A DNA stretch of 5,842 bases. Source: Bacteroidales bacterium (lineage in GTDB: Bacteria > Bacteroidota > Bacteroidia > Bacteroidales > UBA932). This document shows, one piece after another, positions 1 through 5,842 of this stretch. Below the pieces are notes generated by a model. That model was not told where the DNA came from, did not search any database, and saw nothing but the letters and a program-made list of their open reading frames with translations. Each line of letters opens with the position of its first letter. Within the stretch, counting starts at the first letter, position 1. Position numbers and translations under genes: made by a program. The stretch is taken from the NCBI GenBank assembly GCA_017615135.1, contig JAGAAU010000175.1:1-5842 (forward strand), read 5' to 3'.

Positions 1-227
1 ACGATATGTCCGGAAATGTATTCGAATGGGTAAATGATTATTATGGCGGTACTTATGCGGTTCCGCAGGGGACAGACCCTACCGGACCGGCTATAGATTC
101 GCAGAAGAGGCGTGTGCTTCTAGGGGGAGACTACCTGAGCGATTCCAAATACTGCCTTCTCTCTTATCGTTCTTATGCCAAACAGGCTACGGCGGGCTCT
201 AACTATTGTTTCCGCCTTGCGCTATAA
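1..227 (+). CDS. SUMF1 / formylglycine-generating-enzyme-family protein, C-terminal end (5' partial)
   Basis: Only the last 75 or so codons are present; the frame is open to the left edge, so the Met at position 6 is internal and not the start. Counting from that Met, the fragment opens with the family signature DMSGNVFEW (consensus DMxGNVWEW), then DPTGPA at about 24-29, RVLLGGDY at 36-43 (the usual RVxRGGSW block) and a closing CFRLAL in place of the usual GFRLA. In the alignment I can make by eye to human FGE, the first active-site cysteine position (GGSYMC) is Ser45, while the second is kept as Cys50. That favours a non-enzymatic or differently acting member of the fold. Many Bacteroidota members are exported or lipid-anchored envelope proteins, including GldK-like ones, but the N-terminus that would decide this is missing. 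The stop lies 10 bases before the lipoprotein gene, so the two are probably co-transcribed. Family assignment is firm; specific role is unknown. Confidence 0.88.
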   Translation, partial: DMSGNVFEWVNDYYGGTYAVPQGTDPTGPAIDSQKRRVLLGGDYLSDSKYCLLSYRSYAKQATAGSNYCFRLAL

Positions 228-237
228 ACTTTGAATT

Positions 238-1524
238 ATGAAACGTATAGTAAATATCTTAGTTCTGGCTGCCGCGCTGGTTGTGGCGGTTGCCTGCTCT
301 CAGGAGCGTAAATCCTTTACTTATGAGGCACCAGGAGCGGTAGAGGCCGCATTCCCCGTTCTTTCACTCGTGCCGGAAGACTCTCCGGCGGCTATCTGCC
401 TGGACAGTCTTTCCAAGCTGGAGAGCGTATATTCCAAGTATCCGATGGATTCCCTGGACTGGGGCGCCTTTGCATCCTGCAAGGCTGTGCTCAGCTTCTT
501 TTTCGAGAAGAAACTGTACCCCTGCCTGTATGTAGATTGCGGACGTCCGGTAGGCTCAGACGATCCAGAGCTGGCCGCGCTGCTTTCCCGTACTGTTGCT
601 AAGAATCTGTATTTCAAGCCTCTGGAAAAAGACGGCAATACCGTGCTGTTCTTCACCCCTTCCGACGCTGCCATCCTGAATCTGGGATATGCCCTCGATT
701 CCGGTAATTCCATCCTCGATGCCCCTCTCTTCAGACAGGCATTGGATCAGACTCCGGTAGGGAAGGGCGTGAGGATGTATTTCAGCAATCGCGATGCTAT
801 AAAGCTTCTTCCCAAGTTCTTCCTAGCTGCTCATATGGACAGGAGAACCTCTGCCGCCTTCCTTTCCGGAGCCGCCTCCTGGACGGTTCTTGCCAATGAA
901 GACAAGTTGCTCTGGGATGTCGCCCCGCTCGCCGGAGACGACGACGCCCTCTTCGTGAATTTCTTCAGGAAGCAGCAGCCCGCCCTCAGCACTGTTTCTC
1001 CCATTGTGCCTAATGTTGCCGCCTTTGTGACAGACCTCCCTATTGCTTCCTGGCAGGAGAGGCGTATTGCCTATGAAAGCTGGCTGGAGGCTACTTCCAA
1101 ACTGGCAAATTATAAGCGCCGTCTGGCTGAGGTTAAGGCTAAGACCGGCAAGGATCCCTATGCATGGGAAAAAATGTTGTCGCCGAAAGAAATAGTGTAC
1201 ATACATTTCTCGAGGTTCCGTGTGGTGGCAATCCGCCCGGGTGCCCGTTTCAACGAGCACGAAGTCGCTCGCAATCCCTACGACGGTTGTGTCAGGGCTC
1301 TCTTCGGCGGGGCCTTCGGTATGCCCGGCGAGTCGCATTATGCCTGCAAGGGCAAATGGATAATAATCGGCCCGGAGGAAGATGTGAAGGCATTTATGCG
1401 TCTGCCCGCCGGTAATATCCAACTTCCTTTCGATGGAAAGAAGGTGAATTGTGGTGTTTGGGCCAGGGGTCAGGCATCTCTCTGGGATGAATCCGGCCTC
1501 GTGCGTGCTCAGTTATCCCGCTAA
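238..1524 (+). CDS. putative lipoprotein of unknown function, 428 aa
   Basis: I do not recognise a named gene. The N-terminus is a lipoprotein signal peptide: MKR, a hydrophobic run at about 4-19, then A-V-A-C with the lipidated cysteine at residue 20. SQERK follows the cysteine; it is not a clear match to the Bacteroidota surface-export signal, so inner-leaflet or periplasm-facing anchoring is as likely as surface display. The mature part begins with a VPEDSPAAICLDSL segment (about 45-58), followed by a 'DAPLFRQAL' block (161-169), a 'WTVLANEDKLLWD' block (215-227) and 'FFRKQQPALSTVSPIVPNVAAFV' split around 242-264. This layout loosely recalls the repeated-fold DUF3352/DUF4836-type lipoproteins of Bacteroidota, but that is an impression from residue spacing, not a demonstrated match. 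A charged helical segment occurs at about 273-304. No catalytic motif is visible. The ATG at 238 is chosen because it gives the signal peptide directly; there is no clear Shine-Dalgarno sequence, as is normal in this phylum. It sits between the SUMF1 gene and the acyl-CoA ligase gene in the same direction. Confidence 0.85.
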   Translation: MKRIVNILVLAAALVVAVACSQERKSFTYEAPGAVEAAFPVLSLVPEDSPAAICLDSLSKLESVYSKYPMDSLDWGAFASCKAVLSFFFEKKLYPCLYVDCGRPVGSDDPELAALLSRTVAKNLYFKPLEKDGNTVLFFTPSDAAILNLGYALDSGNSILDAPLFRQALDQTPVGKGVRMYFSNRDAIKLLPKFFLAAHMDRRTSAAFLSGAASWTVLANEDKLLWDVAPLAGDDDALFVNFFRKQQPALSTVSPIVPNVAAFVTDLPIASWQERRIAYESWLEATSKLANYKRRLAEVKAKTGKDPYAWEKMLSPKEIVYIHFSRFRVVAIRPGARFNEHEVARNPYDGCVRALFGGAFGMPGESHYACKGKWIIIGPEEDVKAFMRLPAGNIQLPFDGKKVNCGVWARGQASLWDESGLVRAQLSR

Positions 1525-1545
1525 AATATCCAATCGCAAGCATAT

Positions 1546-3204
1546 ATGATTGAGTTTCAGTCTGTAAACAAGCTTTTCGAGAGCAGTTTCAAAGAGAATT
1601 GGGAGAGGGATGCCCTTTCCAACTATCAGGGTGCCACGCTCAAGTATAAGGAAGTGGCGCGCAGGATTAAACTGCTGCACCTGAGCTTCGAGAAATGTGG
1701 TCTTCAGCGTGGAGACAAGGTTGCAATCTGCGCCCGCAACCAGGCTAACTGGGGTGTGTGCATAGTTGCCGCCTTTACTTACGGCGCCGTTCCCGTACCC
1801 ATACTGCACGAGTTCAAGCCCGGGAATATCCACTATCTGGTTAACCACTCCGAGGCCAGGGTGCTATTTGTAGATGAGGTTATCTGGGAGGGCCTCTCTG
1901 AATCGGAGATGCCGGATTTGCAGGTAATCGTGCAGATTAACAACTTCAAGTTCATATATGCGCGCGATACTGCAATGCAGGACGTTCGCGACACGCTTAC
2001 CCACGATTTTGAAACCCTGTACCCGGATGGTTTCGCCAAGGAAGACGTGTCTTATTACGAGGATAAGCCCGATGAACTTGCCCTTATAAACTATACATCC
2101 GGAACATCCGGTTTCTCCAAGGGGGTAATGCTGAGCTACCGTAACCTGTACACCAATATGAGGTTCGCGCATTATGACGCCGAGCCCCAGCTGGATTGCA
2201 ATTCCAAACTGGTGGCCCTGCTGCCTTCCGCGCATATGTACGGAATGATGTTCGAGTTGCTCTTCCAGCTTACCATCGGCGCACACGTGCAGTTCCTTAC
2301 CAGAGTACCCAGCCCGAAAGTGATACTCAAGGCCTTCTCTGAAATTCGTCCAGACCTTATCATAGCCGTTCCGCTTATCATCGAGAAGGTTTATAAATCT
2401 CAGATAAAACCCATCGTAGACCGTAATAAGTTCTACATGATGGTGCCGCTGCTGGACCAGTACGTGCTGCGAAAGATACGCAACGGCATGATCGAGGCCT
2501 TCGGCGGCAACTTCGAGGAGGTGATTCTGGGCGGTGCTGCCTTCAATCCGGAGGTGGAAAACTTCCTTCGCAGGATTCATTTCCCCTTCACCGTAGGTTA
2601 CGGCATGACGGAGTGCGGCCCCATCATTACGTATGCAAAGTGGTGGGCTAACAAGAAGGGTTCCTGCGGCCAGCCTATAAACGGCTGTCAGGTGCGTATA
2701 GATTCCCCGAACCCGCAGAAAATCCCCGGTGAGGTGCAGGTGAAGGGCGACAACGTATTCATGGGCTACTATAAGGACAAAAAGGCCACCAAGGCTTCCT
2801 TTACCAACGACAATTGGTTCAAGACAGGCGATGTGGGCGTTATGGACAGCGAGAACTTCCTCTTCCTGCGCGGCCGCTCCAAGTGCATGATACTCGGCCC
2901 GTCCGGCCAGAACATCTATCCGGAAGAGCTGGAGGCAGTTGTGAACAATGTCAGCTATGTGGTGGATTCTCTCGTGATTGAAGACGGCGGTGCACTTACT
3001 GCCCTGGTATATCCGGACTATCATCAGGGAGAACTGGACGGCCTGAGCGGGGCGGATCTGGAAAAGCGTCTTACCGAATGGCTGCCCAAGATTAACGCCC
3101 AGCTTCCGTCTTATGCTCAGATACGCAAGATAGAATTTATGCCGGAAGATTTTGAGCGCACACCAAAGCGGAGCATCAAGCGTTATCTCTACACCAGACA
3201 ATGA
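1546..3204 (+). CDS. AMP-forming long-chain acyl-CoA ligase (ANL superfamily, COG1022-like)
   Basis: Predicted to activate a fatty or other carboxylic acid with ATP to an acyl-adenylate, then transfer it to CoA; no signal peptide is visible, so it should act in the cytoplasm or at the inner face of the membrane. The adenylation motifs appear in order across 552 residues: the P-loop YTSGTSGFSKG at 183-193 (a variant of SGTTGxPKG), LPSAHMYG at 226-233, GYGMTECGP at 351-359, WFKTGD at 424-429 with the ribose-binding Asp429, and the hinge region LRGRSK...NIYPEELE at 441-463. The C-terminal A10 region reads TPKRSIKRYLY (539-549). At the position where most relatives have the adenylation lysine (K-[ILV]-x-R) there is Ser543, with Lys541 and Lys545 beside it. 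Length is a little under the roughly 600 residues typical of FadD15-type enzymes. The substrate cannot be read from sequence; long-chain fatty acid is the default guess, and aryl or other acyl acids remain possible. The stop codon overlaps the next start in ATGA, suggesting translational coupling. Confidence 0.92.
   Translation: MIEFQSVNKLFESSFKENWERDALSNYQGATLKYKEVARRIKLLHLSFEKCGLQRGDKVAICARNQANWGVCIVAAFTYGAVPVPILHEFKPGNIHYLVNHSEARVLFVDEVIWEGLSESEMPDLQVIVQINNFKFIYARDTAMQDVRDTLTHDFETLYPDGFAKEDVSYYEDKPDELALINYTSGTSGFSKGVMLSYRNLYTNMRFAHYDAEPQLDCNSKLVALLPSAHMYGMMFELLFQLTIGAHVQFLTRVPSPKVILKAFSEIRPDLIIAVPLIIEKVYKSQIKPIVDRNKFYMMVPLLDQYVLRKIRNGMIEAFGGNFEEVILGGAAFNPEVENFLRRIHFPFTVGYGMTECGPIITYAKWWANKKGSCGQPINGCQVRIDSPNPQKIPGEVQVKGDNVFMGYYKDKKATKASFTNDNWFKTGDVGVMDSENFLFLRGRSKCMILGPSGQNIYPEELEAVVNNVSYVVDSLVIEDGGALTALVYPDYHQGELDGLSGADLEKRLTEWLPKINAQLPSYAQIRKIEFMPEDFERTPKRSIKRYLYTRQ
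3201..3204 (+). other. ATGA stop/start overlap coupling ligase and deaminase genes
   Basis: The TGA stop of the acyl-CoA ligase (3202-3204) and the ATG start of the dCMP deaminase (3201-3203) share bases in ATGA. This arrangement is well known for translational reinitiation or coupling, and it supports both the deaminase start site and a single transcript across the two genes. Confidence 0.85.
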
Positions 3205-3605
3205 ACAAATTCGACGACAAATATATGTGCATGGCATCCATCTGGGCGCAGAATTCCTATTGTAAGCGCCGTCAGGTGGGAGCCCTCATCGTGAAAGACC
3301 GGATGATTATCTCCGACGGATACAACGGTACTCCTTCGGGCTTCGAGAATGTGTGCGAAGACGAGAACGGAGTTACCAAACCTTATGTACTTCACGCAGA
3401 GGCCAATGCCATTTCCAAGGTGGCCAAGAGCGGGAACAGCAGCGAGGGAGCTACTCTGTACGTAACTGCCTCTCCCTGCATGGAGTGCTCCAAGCTTATA
3501 ATCCAGGCCGGGATCAAGCGGGTGGTCTATAAGGACGAATACCGCATTACAGACGGGATAGACATCCTCAGGAGGGCAGGTATAGAAGTGGAACAGATAA
3601 AATAA
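3201..3605 (+). CDS. deoxycytidylate (dCMP) deaminase, zinc-dependent
   Basis: Converts dCMP to dUMP, the substrate of thymidylate synthase, in the cytoplasm. The 134-residue protein carries the whole cytidine/deoxycytidylate deaminase signature: HAE at 65-67 (zinc ligand His65 and proton-shuttling Glu67) and SPCMEC at 91-96 (zinc ligands Cys93 and Cys96). Upstream, CKRRQVGALIVKD (21-33) and GYNGTPSG (40-47) are characteristic of dCMP deaminases rather than free-cytidine, guanine or tRNA-adenosine deaminases; the GYNG segment lines the nucleotide site and, in phage T4-type enzymes, the allosteric dCTP site. The length is slightly short but complete for the family. The ATG at 3201 overlaps the ligase stop by four bases, and the stop is followed after four bases by the peptidase start, so expression is probably tied to both neighbours. 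I recall deaminase-S41 peptidase adjacency from other Bacteroidales genomes but cannot verify that here. The product does not obviously serve the same pathway as either neighbour. Confidence 0.93.
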   Translation: MNKFDDKYMCMASIWAQNSYCKRRQVGALIVKDRMIISDGYNGTPSGFENVCEDENGVTKPYVLHAEANAISKVAKSGNSSEGATLYVTASPCMECSKLIIQAGIKRVVYKDEYRITDGIDILRRAGIEVEQIK

Positions 3606-3609
3606 GTTT

Positions 3610-5169
3610 ATGAAAAAGTCTTCATGGGTCGCCGCTCTTCTGGGCGTAGTCTTCGGGTTTCTTTGTGCATTTCTGTGGGATGTCGCCTTCAAGGACAGGA
3701 AAGCCGGTGCGGAATCTCCCCAGTGGCAGAAACTAAATCTGGCCCTCAATGCGATAGAGAATGCATATGTAGATACGCTCAATCACCCCAAACTCACGGA
3801 TGAGGCGATAGAAGCGGTGCTGAAGGCGCTGGATCCACATTCCGTCTATATGCTGCCGAAGGAGCTGGAGCAGGCCGATGGCGACCTTGCCGGAAACTTC
3901 GAGGGCATAGGCATACAGTTCAATGTTCCGAACGATACGGCTATAGTGATAGAGACCATAGCCGGAGGTCCTTCCGAGAAAATCGGCATGCTGGCCGGCG
4001 ACCGTCTGCTCCGGGTAGACGGCAGGAACATTGCGGGCGTCAAGTGCCCCCAGGACAGCATGGTGCGGCTTATGCGCGGGCTTGCAGGCACGAAGGTGCT
4101 GGTGGAGGTCAAGCGCGGCCGCGAAGAAATTCCCTTCGAGATTACACGCGCAAAAATTCCAGTCAATTCTGTGGAGGCTTTCTTCATGGTGAGCGACACC
4201 GTGGGTTATATCAGACTATCCAAATTCTCCCGGGACACCTTTGTGGAGTTCCTCTCCGCCGCCTTCAAACTGAACAAGCAGGGTATGAAGAAAATGATTC
4301 TGGATCTCAGGGACAATACCGGCGGCTTCATGGATCAGGCCCTTCTCATGGCCAACAGTTTCCTTCCCAAGGGCGCTGAGCTGGTGTATATGGAAGGCCT
4401 GCATTATCCCAAGCACGTCTATTATGCAGACGGACAGGGCCCGTTCCAGGATATGGCAATCTCCATACTTATGAACGAATCTTCCGCCTCTTCGAGCGAG
4501 ATACTTGCCGGAGCCATTCAGGATAACGACAGGGGAGTGATTTACGGTAGGCGTTCCTTTGGCAAGGGCCTGGTTCAGGAGCCCATCAATTTCTCCGACG
4601 GTTCAGGAATCCGGCTTACGGTGGCCCGTTTCCACACACCTTCAGGGCGTTGTATCCAGAAACCCTACGAGCGTTATAATTACGATATCTACGACCGTTA
4701 TGCCGGCGGCGAAATGCTTGAGGCAGACAGTATAAAGGTAGACCGTTCGGTAGAGTATTACACTAAGGCCGGCCGCGTGGTTTATGGCGGCGGCGGGATC
4801 GTTCCCGATGTGTTCGTGCCGATAGACACTACCAGGGCTACTGCCTTCTATTCCGCCTGCTCGCGCAAGGCTACGGCACTGCGCTTCGCCTCTGCTTACT
4901 TCGATGCCCACAAGGCTGAACTGCAGGCCATAGGCGATTATGCCGAACTTGAGCGTTATCTTGCGAAAGTCGGTCTGGAGTGCCGTTTCCTGGCATTTGC
5001 AAAGGAAAAGGACGGGTTGTCGCCGCTTCCCGGCGAATGGGAGAAGAACTCCATCTATATGCTGGTGCAGATAAAGGCCCTGGTGGGCAGATACTCAAAG
5101 CTGGGAGAAAACGCCTTCTATCACATGTATCTGCAGACAGACGAGACCTTTCACTGCGCTATGAACTGA
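3610..5169 (+). CDS. S41-family C-terminal processing peptidase with PDZ domain (CtpA/Prc-like)
   Basis: A serine protease of the tail-specific type that trims or degrades proteins from the C-terminus in the periplasm. The 519 residues start with MKK and a hydrophobic segment at about 7-23 without a lipobox, so it is probably a signal anchor with the catalytic part outside the inner membrane. An S41 N-terminal helical region (about 38-95, with ALDPHS at 73-78) is followed by a PDZ domain from FEGIGIQF (97-104) through GDRLLRVDG (130-138) to about residue 180. The protease core follows: VGYIRLSKF (198-206), LDLRDNTGG (231-239), SSASSSEILAGAIQD (291-305) with catalytic Ser294, and SFGKGLVQ (316-323) with the general-base Lys319. 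The 25-residue Ser-Lys spacing equals that of plant CtpA. A C-terminal extension of about 110 residues after GGGGIVPDV is usual for Bacteroidota members. All catalytic residues are present, so it should be active. The gene end overlaps the end of the opposite-strand TonB-like gene by 19 bases. Targets are unknown. Confidence 0.95.
   Translation: MKKSSWVAALLGVVFGFLCAFLWDVAFKDRKAGAESPQWQKLNLALNAIENAYVDTLNHPKLTDEAIEAVLKALDPHSVYMLPKELEQADGDLAGNFEGIGIQFNVPNDTAIVIETIAGGPSEKIGMLAGDRLLRVDGRNIAGVKCPQDSMVRLMRGLAGTKVLVEVKRGREEIPFEITRAKIPVNSVEAFFMVSDTVGYIRLSKFSRDTFVEFLSAAFKLNKQGMKKMILDLRDNTGGFMDQALLMANSFLPKGAELVYMEGLHYPKHVYYADGQGPFQDMAISILMNESSASSSEILAGAIQDNDRGVIYGRRSFGKGLVQEPINFSDGSGIRLTVARFHTPSGRCIQKPYERYNYDIYDRYAGGEMLEADSIKVDRSVEYYTKAGRVVYGGGGIVPDVFVPIDTTRATAFYSACSRKATALRFASAYFDAHKAELQAIGDYAELERYLAKVGLECRFLAFAKEKDGLSPLPGEWEKNSIYMLVQIKALVGRYSKLGENAFYHMYLQTDETFHCAMN
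5151..5169. other. Tail-to-tail overlap of convergent genes
   Basis: The last 19 bases of the S41 peptidase gene on the plus strand (stop TGA at 5167-5169) are also the last 19 bases of the TonB-like gene on the minus strand (stop read from 5153 to 5151). Both reading frames keep family-like sequence up to their stops: the minus frame ends in VYQFIAQ, a typical end of this TonB type. Any terminator for either transcript must therefore lie inside the other gene. The only nearby hairpin I see, CCTG-ACGGG-CAGG at about 5187-5199, has a four-pair stem and no T-run, so I do not call it a terminator. Confidence 0.85.
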
Positions 5170-5842
5170 TAGACTATGTTACCCTCCTGACGGGCAGGCG
5201 CGTCGGCCTTTATCGAGAATCTTGACATCCGGGCCGCACGCGTGGCAAAGCTTCTCAGGCATCCGTCGGGGGACGAACAGCTGTCGTCTACCTTCGCTTC
5301 CGTTACATATCCCTGATTGTCCACTTTTATCAGCACGGTTACCTCTCCGCCGCCTATGCAGCGGTAGGCAGGTATGGGTAGTTTGCTGGCTTTGCGGTCT
5401 TTGAGAGTCCAGGATACTACGGACGGTCCTTTATAGCTGGACTTTTCTTCCTTCTTATCCTTTTTGTCTTTCTTGGACGGGATGCTTACGTCGTCTTCGT
5501 CCGGCAGGGTAAATCCCCCTTTCAGGTCTTTGGCGAGCCTTTCTGCGTCTTCGTAGAGCTGTTTTGCATCGGTGCCGCGGTCGTCTTTGAGCTCGCTGCG
5601 GTCTACGGTAACGTTCCTTACCGGGCTTGTGGTGTTTTTAAGCTGCTCTTCCAGCTTGCGGCTCACGGCCTCTTTCAGTTCCGCCTCCCGCTGTAGCGCC
5701 GCCGCCTGCTGCAACAGCTTCTCCATCTCTTCCTGGCGGGTGAAATCTAATATGAACGACTCCTCGGCCCGGATGGAACCTCCGAGCCTGGCGCCGAGCA
5801 GGATTACAAGTACCGCAAGGTGTATAATTACGGTAGTGTATA
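5151..5842 (-). CDS. TonB-like energy transducer (5' end beyond the window)
   Basis: The frame is open from the stop at 5151 to the right edge (229 codons). The first internal Met (5724-5726) is not the likely start, because the 38 codons before it encode a typical TonB anchor. That anchor reads TVIIHLAVLVILLGARLGG at fragment residues 3-21, with T-x-x-x-H matching Ser16/His20 of E. coli TonB, the residue linked to coupling with ExbB/ExbD. Next come an acidic segment ending in FILDFT, a Glu/Gln/Ala-rich probable coiled coil (about 36-72) and a Lys/Asp-rich linker (about 123-133) in place of the usual proline-rich one. The C-terminal domain follows (about 136-229), including LPIPAYRC, GGGEVTVLIKVDNQGYV and a final AARMSRF...VYQFIAQ block, the beta-alpha-beta pattern that contacts the TonB box of outer-membrane receptors. 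It presumably passes proton-motive force to an outer-membrane transporter. Companion exbB/exbD genes may lie just outside the window. A TolA-like envelope role is the main alternative. Confidence 0.87.
   Translation of the reverse strand, partial: YTTVIIHLAVLVILLGARLGGSIRAEESFILDFTRQEEMEKLLQQAAALQREAELKEAVSRKLEEQLKNTTSPVRNVTVDRSELKDDRGTDAKQLYEDAERLAKDLKGGFTLPDEDDVSIPSKKDKKDKKEEKSSYKGPSVVSWTLKDRKASKLPIPAYRCIGGGEVTVLIKVDNQGYVTEAKVDDSCSSPDGCLRSFATRAARMSRFSIKADAPARQEGNIVYQFIAQ

Noticed and set aside
225..237. Possible Bacteroidota promoter (TAnnTTTG) just before the lipoprotein start
   Set aside because: TTTG is present at 230-233, but the required TA two bases upstream is AA, and no TTG -33 element is placed correctly. 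Co-transcription with the SUMF1 gene is simpler.
823..1422. A 199-codon minus-strand open frame within the lipoprotein gene
   Set aside because: It lies entirely inside a plus-strand gene that has a good signal peptide and operon context, and its product shows no domain or signal.
1864..3237. A 457-codon open frame on the minus strand opposite the acyl-CoA ligase
   Set aside because: The plus strand here encodes a ligase with all core motifs in order. The antisense translation has no recognisable domain, is unusually rich in His, Val and Leu, and fits the long antisense frames that arise from biased codon use.
3189..3782. A 197-codon minus-strand open frame spanning the deaminase and the start of the peptidase gene
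   Set aside because: It runs antisense across two well-supported genes and has no recognisable motifs.
5187..5199. Hairpin CCTG-ACGGG-CAGG near the convergent gene ends as a terminator
   Set aside because: The stem has only four pairs, there is no T-run on either side, and it lies inside the TonB-like coding region.
5724..5726. Met codon as the start of the TonB-like protein
   Set aside because: The frame continues upstream to the window edge and encodes a membrane anchor with the T-x-x-x-H signature, so this Met is internal.

Overview
The window looks like a piece of a Bacteroidota chromosome, most likely Bacteroidales (a Rikenellaceae/Alistipes-like gut lineage is a guess). Reasons: a SUMF1-type protein directly followed by a lipoprotein, a Bacteroidota-style acyl-CoA ligase, a dCMP deaminase next to an S41 processing protease, and a TonB-like protein of the short Bacteroidota type. 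The gene starts checked lack a clear Shine-Dalgarno sequence, and the base composition is moderately GC-rich throughout. I see no mobile element, tRNA, rRNA, CRISPR array or phage gene.

Layout. Five genes run left to right with almost no space between them: the 3' end of a SUMF1/formylglycine-generating-enzyme-family gene (1-227), an unidentified 428-residue lipoprotein (238-1524), an AMP-forming acyl-CoA ligase (1546-3204), a dCMP deaminase (3201-3605) and a membrane-anchored S41 C-terminal processing peptidase (3610-5169). Gaps are 10, 21, -4 and 4 bases, which suggests one transcript. A sixth gene, a TonB-like energy transducer, comes in from the right end on the minus strand (5151-5842). 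Its last codons overlap the last codons of the peptidase gene by 19 bases. There is no gene-free stretch over 300 bases; the longest gap is 21 bases.

How the genes fit together. The set is functionally mixed: envelope proteins (SUMF1 protein, lipoprotein, S41 peptidase, TonB-like protein), lipid activation (acyl-CoA ligase) and nucleotide metabolism (dCMP to dUMP, feeding thymidylate synthesis). This reads as an ordinary housekeeping and envelope operon, not a defence or accessory island, and I found no convincing undescribed system. The points most worth checking are the unidentified lipoprotein, a Ser at the usual catalytic-Lys position of the ligase, and the overlapping convergent gene ends.
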